DNA of 64,000 nucleotides, from assembly GCF_000423185.1 (NCBI RefSeq), contig NZ_AUHM01000037.1, forward strand, positions 17,283 to 81,282, given 5' to 3'. The translations under genes and the position numbers were made by a program. The stretch is from Inquilinus limosus DSM 16000. Its GTDB lineage: Bacteria; Pseudomonadota; Alphaproteobacteria; DSM-16000; Inquilinaceae. Under the pieces are notes generated by a model that saw nothing but the letters and a program-made list of their open reading frames with translations, had not been told where the DNA came from and made no database searches. Below are positions 59,158 to 64,000 of the stretch, piece by piece. Within the stretch, counting starts at the first letter, position 1; each line of letters opens with the position of its first letter.

Positions 59158-60140
59158 GCCGCCGCCGGACATCCGCCCCGGCCCTCGCGGCGCCGCTCTG
59201 CGGCTGCGCGGGTGTCCAGTCGGCGCTGGTCCCGCGCGGGACCGAGGCGCAGGAGATCGACGCGCTGTTCTGGACCGTTACCGGAGTCGCGGTCGTGGTC
59301 ACGGCCCTGGTCCTGATCGCCACCGCGCTGGCCCTTTACGGGCCGGCCGGCTGGCGCCGGTTCCTCGCCGCCGACCGGATGGTCGTCGGCGGCGGCATCG
59401 TGCTGCCGGTCGTCGTGCTCAGCGCCCTTCTGGCCTGCGGGCTGCTGGTGATGCAGGCGGGCGCGGCGCGGTCCCGCAGCGCCGAGGGGCCGGGGGTGAC
59501 GATCACCGGCAAGCGCTGGTGGTGGCAGGTCGTCTACGAGGACCGCGACGGGCGCCGGATCGTCAGCGCCAACGAGCTGCGCCTGCCGGTCGGCCGGCCG
59601 GTCGCGGTCCGGCTCGAGACCGACGACGTGATCCACAGCTTCTGGGCGCCGCAGCTCGGCGGCAAGCTCGACATGATCCCGGGCCGGACCAATGTCCTGA
59701 CGCTGGAAGCCACCGAGGCCGGCGTCAGCCGGGCGCAATGCGCGGAGTATTGCGGCGGCGCCCATGCGCTGATGTCCCTGTATGTCGTGGCGCTCGAACC
59801 CTCTGCCTATGACGCTTGGCTCGCCGCCGAGGCCGCGCCGGCCCGACCGCCGGCATCCGAGCCGGCGCGGCGCGGCCTGCAGCTGTTCCTGCAGAACGGC
59901 TGCGGCGCCTGCCACGCCGTGCGCGGCACGGAGGCGGCCGGCACGATCGGCCCCGACCTGACCCATGTCGGCGGCCGCCTCTCGCTCGGCGCCGCGGCGC
60001 TGCCCAACGATGCCGAGGCGTTCATGCGCTGGATCGCCGACAACCAGCACGTCAAGCCGGGCAACCTGATGCCGCCCTACCGCAGCCTGTCGCAGGACGA
60101 GCTCGCCGCCATCGCCGCCTATCTGGAGGGGCTGGACTAG
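59154..60140 (+). CDS. coxB: Cytochrome c oxidase subunit II with C-terminal heme c domain
   Basis: A 328-residue caa3-type subunit II. A possible lipobox (LCGC) is near residue 18; two membrane helices follow. The cupredoxin domain has the conserved GKRWWWQVVY and the CuA ligands Cys196, Glu198, Cys200, His204 and Met207 in CAEYCGGAHALM. A fused cytochrome c domain starts near residue 235, with CGACH at 250-254 and an axial Met in NLMPPY. It receives electrons from the tri-heme cytochrome and passes them to CuA. The stop directly abuts the coxA GTG start. Confidence 0.94.
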   Translation: MSRRRTSAPALAAPLCGCAGVQSALVPRGTEAQEIDALFWTVTGVAVVVTALVLIATALALYGPAGWRRFLAADRMVVGGGIVLPVVVLSALLACGLLVMQAGAARSRSAEGPGVTITGKRWWWQVVYEDRDGRRIVSANELRLPVGRPVAVRLETDDVIHSFWAPQLGGKLDMIPGRTNVLTLEATEAGVSRAQCAEYCGGAHALMSLYVVALEPSAYDAWLAAEAAPARPPASEPARRGLQLFLQNGCGACHAVRGTEAAGTIGPDLTHVGGRLSLGAAALPNDAEAFMRWIADNQHVKPGNLMPPYRSLSQDELAAIAAYLEGLD

Positions 60141-62690
60141 GTGAAGGACGACGCCCGACACCGGCTGCCGAACCCGGGACCGCGTCCGGAGGGCGAGGAG
60201 GAGCAGCTGCTGCGGATCTGGGCGCGGCCGCGGGGCTGGCGGATCGTCTCCGACGTCAACAACACCACCGTCGGCATCGCCTATCTCGGCGCGGCGTTCC
60301 TGTTCTTCCTGCTGGCCGGGATCCTGGGGCTGCTGATGCGCACCCAGCTGGCCGTGCCCGGGAACGACGTCGTCGGCCAGGACCTCTACAACCAGATGTT
60401 CACCGTGCACGGCACGACGATGATGTTCCTGTTCGCCGTGCCGGCGGTCGAGGCGCTGGGCGTCATGCTGCTGCCGCAGATGCTGGCCGCCCGCGACCTG
60501 CCGTTCCCGCGGCTCAGCGCCTTCGCGATCTGGGCCTATATCGTCGGCGGCCTGGTCTTCTTCTCGACCATCCTCTACGACCTCGCGCCGTCCGGCGGCT
60601 GGTTCATGTACACGCCGCTGACGCTGAAGGAGTTCTCGCCGGGCGACAATGCCGACTTCTGGCTGCTCGGCATCGGCTTCATCGAGATCTCGGCGATCGC
60701 CGGCGCGGTCGAGATCGTCGTCGGCACGCTGAAGACGCGGCCGCCGGGCATGTCGCTGGCGAAGATGCCGATCTTCGCCTGGGCGATGCTGATCTTCGCG
60801 GCGATGATCATCTTCGCCTTTCCGGCCGTCATCCTCGGCACCATGCTGCTCGAGATCGAACGGTCCTTCGGCTGGCCCTTCTTCACCGCGGCCAAGGGCG
60901 GCGACCCGCTGCTGTGGCAGCACCTGTTCTGGTTCTTCGGCCATCCGGAGGTCTACATCATCTTCCTGCCGGCCGCGGGCCTGGTCTCGATGATCGTGTC
61001 GACCATGGCCCGGCGGCCGCTGGTGGGGCACGACCTGATCGTGGTCGCGCTGATCGGGACGGGCTTCTTCTCCTTCGGCCTGTGGGTCCACCACATGTTC
61101 ACGACGGGCATCCCGTCGCTCAGCCTCGCCTTCTTCTCCGCCGCCAGCATGGCGGTGGCGGTCCCGTCGGGCATCCAGGTCTTCTCGTGGATCGCGACGA
61201 TCGCGGCGAGCCGGGGCCGCTTCCGCATCACCACGCCGTCGCTCTTCGTGCTCGGCTTCCTCGTCATCTTCACCATGGGCGGGCTGACCGGCGTCATGGT
61301 CGCGCTGGTGCCGGTCGACTTCCAGGTGCACGACACCTATTTCGTCGTCGCCCATTTCCACTACGTGCTGATCGGCGGGATGGTGTTCCCGCTGTTCGCG
61401 ACCTTCTACTACTGGATCCCGATGGTGAGCCGGAGGATGCTGTCCGAGCGGCTCGGGCGCTGGGTCTTCGGGCTGATGTTCGCCGGCTTCCACATCGCCT
61501 TCTTCCCGATGCACCTGGCCGGGCTGCTCGGCATGCCGCGCCGCGTCTGGACCTATCCCGGCGATCTCGGCTGGAACACGCTGAACCTGGTCTCGACCGT
61601 CGGCGCCTATGTCCTCGCCGCCGGCGTGCTGCTGTTCGTGGTCGATCTCTGCCGCAACTTCCGGCCGGCGATCGGCGCCTCCGGCGGGCCCGAAAATCCC
61701 TGGGGCGCGGGCACGCTGGAATGGCTGCCGAACAACGTCTATTCGACCCGCAGCATCCCGCTGGTGACCAGCCGCGAGCCGCTCTGGGACCAGCCGGACC
61801 TGTCGGGGGAGGTGAGGGAGGGCCGGCATTTCCTGCCCGACGCCCCGACCGGCGGCCGCGAGACCATCGTCACCAGCGCGATCGAGGGCCGGCCGCAATA
61901 CGTCATCCGCATGCCCGGGCCGGGCTTCGCGCATGTGGTCGCCGCGGTGTTCACGGCCGCGTTCTTCCTGTTGCTGACGGTCAAGCTCGTCACCCCCGCC
62001 ATCCTCTGCGGGGTTGTCGCCGTCGCCGCCTGCCTGGCCTGGACCTGGGGGCTCGACAAGGGGCCCGGCCGGGGGCCGGTCGAGATCGGCGGCGGCATCC
62101 GCCTGCCGACCTACAGCACCGGCCCGATATCGCATTCCTGGTGGGCGACGACGGTGCTGATCCTCGTCGCCGGCTCGCTCTATCTCGCCTTCGTCTTCTC
62201 CTACCTCTATCTCTGGATCGTGTCGCCCGAGGTCTGGGCGCCGCGGGGATCGCCGGCGCTGCCGCATCCTGGCTGGCCCCTGGGCGCCGCCGGCCTCGCG
62301 CTGGCGGGCATGGCGGCGACCGTCGCCGGCGGCCGGCTGCTTCCGTCGCCCGGCCGCCGCGGCTTCGGCGCCCCGGCGCTGTTCGCGCTGGCCGCGGCCT
62401 GCCTCGCCGGCGCGGTTGCGCTCAGCCTCTGGAGCCACTGGCAGGCCGGGCTGCGGCCGACTGGCAACGCCTATGGCGCGATGGTCTACATGGCCGGTGT
62501 GCTCGACGCCCAGCTCGCCTTCGCCGTGGTCATGCTCCTCGCGGTCGCCATCGCCCGCCACGCGGCCGGCCGCCTCGACCGTGAGCGGCGGGTCGGCTAC
62601 GAGATCGCCGCGCTGCTCTGCGCCTATACCGTCGGGCAGATCCTGTTCGGCCTGCTGCTCGTGCACGGCTTCCCCAGGGTGGCGGGCTGA
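60141..62690 (+). CDS. coxA: Fused cytochrome c oxidase subunits I and III
   Basis: An 849-residue fusion from GTG 60141. Subunit I (about 1-540): VHGTTMM with the low-spin heme His, HPEVY (His268, Glu271) at the binuclear site, His317-His318 CuB ligands in WVHHMF, and VAHFHYVL with both heme ligands. The Glu in HPEVY marks an A1-type D-channel. From about residue 620 comes a subunit III-like part of five or six helices (WWATTVLILVAGSLYLAFVFSYLYLW; ...VGYEIAALLCAYTVGQILFGLLLVHG). No separate coxC is present, which fits the fusion. The family is common in caa3-type systems. Confidence 0.94.
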   Translation: MKDDARHRLPNPGPRPEGEEEQLLRIWARPRGWRIVSDVNNTTVGIAYLGAAFLFFLLAGILGLLMRTQLAVPGNDVVGQDLYNQMFTVHGTTMMFLFAVPAVEALGVMLLPQMLAARDLPFPRLSAFAIWAYIVGGLVFFSTILYDLAPSGGWFMYTPLTLKEFSPGDNADFWLLGIGFIEISAIAGAVEIVVGTLKTRPPGMSLAKMPIFAWAMLIFAAMIIFAFPAVILGTMLLEIERSFGWPFFTAAKGGDPLLWQHLFWFFGHPEVYIIFLPAAGLVSMIVSTMARRPLVGHDLIVVALIGTGFFSFGLWVHHMFTTGIPSLSLAFFSAASMAVAVPSGIQVFSWIATIAASRGRFRITTPSLFVLGFLVIFTMGGLTGVMVALVPVDFQVHDTYFVVAHFHYVLIGGMVFPLFATFYYWIPMVSRRMLSERLGRWVFGLMFAGFHIAFFPMHLAGLLGMPRRVWTYPGDLGWNTLNLVSTVGAYVLAAGVLLFVVDLCRNFRPAIGASGGPENPWGAGTLEWLPNNVYSTRSIPLVTSREPLWDQPDLSGEVREGRHFLPDAPTGGRETIVTSAIEGRPQYVIRMPGPGFAHVVAAVFTAAFFLLLTVKLVTPAILCGVVAVAACLAWTWGLDKGPGRGPVEIGGGIRLPTYSTGPISHSWWATTVLILVAGSLYLAFVFSYLYLWIVSPEVWAPRGSPALPHPGWPLGAAGLALAGMAATVAGGRLLPSPGRRGFGAPALFALAAACLAGAVALSLWSHWQAGLRPTGNAYGAMVYMAGVLDAQLAFAVVMLLAVAIARHAAGRLDRERRVGYEIAALLCAYTVGQILFGLLLVHGFPRVAG

Positions 62691-63049
62691 TGCGAAGGCG
62701 CGAACCCTCGACCCTCGGCACGCTGGCCTTCCTGATGTGGGGGCTGGTGGTCTGGGGCCTGCAGTTCACGGCGATCTATCTCGGCCATGCCTGGCTCTGC
62801 GCGCTCGGCGCGCCGGCCGGCGCGACCGCCGTCCTCGCGGCGGTCCTTACGGTCCTCGCCGTCGCCGCGATCCTGCCGGTGGCGTGGTCGCCGGCCCGGC
62901 CGGCCGCGCTCGCGGGGATCGGGGCGCTGGCCGGCGATCCCCGCCATCTGATGGCGATCGCCCGCGCCGTCGCCCTGCTGTCGATCGTCGCCGCGCTCTG
63001 GACCGGCGCCGCGGCGGCTTTCGTCGACGCCTGCGCGCCGGCCCGGTGA
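62690..63049 (+). CDS. Small membrane protein of the oxidase operon
   Basis: A 119-residue protein with about three hydrophobic helices (LAFLMWGLVVWGLQFTAIYLGHAW; AVLAAVLTVLAVAAILPVAW; LMAIARAVALLSIVAALWTGAAAAFVDAC). I do not recognise a named family. The ATG overlaps the coxA stop (TGATG), so it belongs to the operon. Its position suggests an accessory or subunit IV-like role, but that is inference. Confidence 0.75.
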   Translation: MRRREPSTLGTLAFLMWGLVVWGLQFTAIYLGHAWLCALGAPAGATAVLAAVLTVLAVAAILPVAWSPARPAALAGIGALAGDPRHLMAIARAVALLSIVAALWTGAAAAFVDACAPAR

Positions 63050-63076
63050 CGGGCGGTCGGGTCCGTCGCGGGCCGG

Positions 63077-63475
63077 TCAGGCGGCCTGGGGCAGGCGCGC
63101 GATGACCTTGATCTCGAAATCGAAGCCCGCCAGCCAGTTCACGCCCACCGCGGTCCAGTTCGGGTAGGGCGGCTCGCCGATCATCTTCAGCCGGATCGGG
63201 ACGATCGTCTCCCACTGCCTGGCCGGATCGGTGTGGAAGGTGGTCACGTCGACGACGTCGTCGAAGGTGCAGCCGGCGGCCTTCAGCACGGCCGCGAGAT
63301 TGTCGAAGGCGAGCTGGACCTGCTTGGCGAAGTCCGGCTCGGGCGACCCGTCCTCGCGGCTGCCGACCTGGCCCGAGACGAACAGAAGATCGCCCGATCG
63401 GATCGCCGCCGAATAGCGGTTGATCTCGTACAGCGCCTGCCGTCCGGCAGGGAAGATCGCATCGCGTTTGGCCAT
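63077..63475 (-). CDS. RidA/YjgF-family protein
   Basis: A 132-residue trimeric RidA-type protein. It reads ALYEINRYSAAIRSGDLLFVSGQVGSREDGS, then QVQLAFDNLAAVLKAAGCTFDDVVDVTTFHTDP and YPNWTAVGVNWLAGFDFEIKVIARL, a normal fold. RidA deaminates reactive enamines; in this subgroup (R replaced in IEV region by IKVIA) that activity cannot be assumed. ATG 63475 (minus strand) follows CAGGAG. Three palindromes lie upstream. Confidence 0.88.
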   Translation of the reverse strand: MAKRDAIFPAGRQALYEINRYSAAIRSGDLLFVSGQVGSREDGSPEPDFAKQVQLAFDNLAAVLKAAGCTFDDVVDVTTFHTDPARQWETIVPIRLKMIGEPPYPNWTAVGVNWLAGFDFEIKVIARLPQAA

Positions 63476-63589
63476 CGTTTCACTCCTGGTCTGGCAGGGC
63501 AGGCCGACCGCCACGGCATCGTGTCGCCGGGAACGGCGAGGGACGTCCGCCCGGGCCGTTGCGTTCCGGTATTCGGGGGCGTGCACTGA

Positions 63590-63656
63590 CATACGCCCCG
63601 TATGCCGACATATCGGCGCATACGTGCCGTATGTCAATGCGCATACGCAGCGTATG
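63590..63656. promoter_or_regulatory. Three CATACG-N3-CGTATG palindromes
   Basis: CATACG-CCC-CGTATG (63590-63604), CATACG-TGC-CGTATG (63619-63633) and CATACG-CAG-CGTATG (63642-63656). The arms are identical in all three, only the 3-base centres differ; the starts are 29 and 23 bases apart. The cluster is 115-180 bases upstream of ridA. This pattern strongly suggests a TetR-like regulator binding three times. Confidence 0.65.
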
Positions 63657-63748
63657 TCACTGCGGAAGATGGCGATGGTCCGATCTGCGCCGCAGGCCCG
63701 CGCCGCTCCGCCGGCGCGGGCCTTCCGGCCACCTGCGGCCCTTGCCGC

Positions 63749-64000
63749 TAGAGCATTTTCCGATCAGTCGCGGTCATATCCGGCAGCAGTAAAGTAGTTC
63801 TGGCAATCGTCAGGTGTGAAGGCGTCGACGGCCAGTGCGATCGCCTGCCAGAGGTCGTCGACGGTCCTGGGGGCGAGCTTCTTGAGGAAGGCCTTGAGTT
63901 TGGAGAAGGCCATCTCGATCGGGTTGAAGTCTGGGCTATAGGCCGGCAGGAAGCGCAGCTTGGCGCCGGTGCCTTCGATGGCGCTGCGCACGGCAGCAGG
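63749..64000. mobile_element. IS630-type insertion sequence, partial
   Basis: The transposase tail reaches the window edge. TA at 63749-63750 followed by GAGCATTTTCCGATCAG is a plausible element end, because IS630/Tc1 elements insert at TA and duplicate it. The other end lies outside. Confidence 0.65.
63764..64000 (-). CDS. IS630-family transposase, C-terminal part
   Basis: The frame is open to the window edge, so the N-terminus is outside. The visible 78 residues include LRFLPAYSPDFNPIEMAFSKLKAFLKKLAPRTVDDLWQAI, where the Glu of FNPIE is the last catalytic acid of the DDE domain. This short form is often encoded as a second reading frame joined by frameshifting in IS630 elements. Whether the element is intact cannot be told. 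Confidence 0.85.
   Translation of the reverse strand, partial: PAAVRSAIEGTGAKLRFLPAYSPDFNPIEMAFSKLKAFLKKLAPRTVDDLWQAIALAVDAFTPDDCQNYFTAAGYDRD

Noticed and set aside
59025..62666. A 1213-codon minus-strand open frame opposite the oxidase genes
   Set aside because: Composition is dominated by Arg, Gly, Asp and Gln, with no recognisable domain, while the plus strand encodes CoxA and CoxB.

Overview
The window is a 64 kb stretch of a high-GC (about 70% by eye) proteobacterial chromosome. The best guess is an alphaproteobacterium of the Rhodospirillales (Azospirillum/Inquilinus-like). The reasons are the gltD-gltB gene order, a type I cytochrome c maturation (ccm) cluster with CcmI, an NDUFA9-like protein, an aa3-type oxidase and short hairpin repeats of the kind seen in these genomes. 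The genus is an inference; there is no rRNA. Apart from the two genes cut by the window edges, the protein genes look intact.

Layout. 1-4.7 kb: phytase-like esterase (5' end outside the window), VOC protein, CreD membrane protein and a secreted phosphodiesterase with a ricin-type lectin tail. 4.8-13.4 kb: the ccm locus, ccmAB then ccmCDEFGHI, split by a VapBC-type toxin-antitoxin pair and a SET-domain gene. 13.5-17.6 kb: a basic-amino-acid ABC transporter with two tandem binding proteins. 17.7-23.6 kb: GNAT, CBS, DUF1328, tRNA-Ala(CGC), NDUFA9-like protein, esterase, GT39-like membrane transferase and an ABM monooxygenase. 23.9-29.9 kb: NADPH-glutamate synthase (gltDB). 30-38 kb: FAD oxidase, tautomerase, two LysR regulators, GST, nitroreductase, aldo/keto reductase, an AbrB-Doc toxin-antitoxin pair and a MOSC protein. 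38.4-41 kb: clpB. 41-43.6 kb: LysR, SDR, an Atu4866-like protein and a VOC protein.

The least ordinary part is 43.9-56.1 kb. A three-gene operon encodes a LysM-FecR-Ig-like exported protein, a protein of about 1640 residues with some 15 PKD-type repeats, and a membrane class III nucleotide cyclase with a periplasmic sensor region and a HAMP domain. It converges on a lodAB-like pair: a CTQ-dependent amino-acid oxidase and its flavoprotein maturase. The cyclase and lodB coding regions overlap tail to tail by 37 bases. An orphan amidoligase follows. Then comes a terminal-oxidase operon: CtaG, a tri-heme cytochrome c, cytochrome-fused CoxB, a CoxA-CoxC fusion and a small membrane protein. RidA and the end of an IS630-type insertion sequence close the window.

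The genes connect in places. The ccm products are needed to mature the cytochromes of the oxidase operon. The amino-acid transporter, glutamate synthase and the LodA-like oxidase all handle amino acids. Several intergenic regions carry clear palindromes that look like operators. Three dispersed hairpin elements show base covariation within each half. Function calls rest on motifs read by eye; no database search was run.
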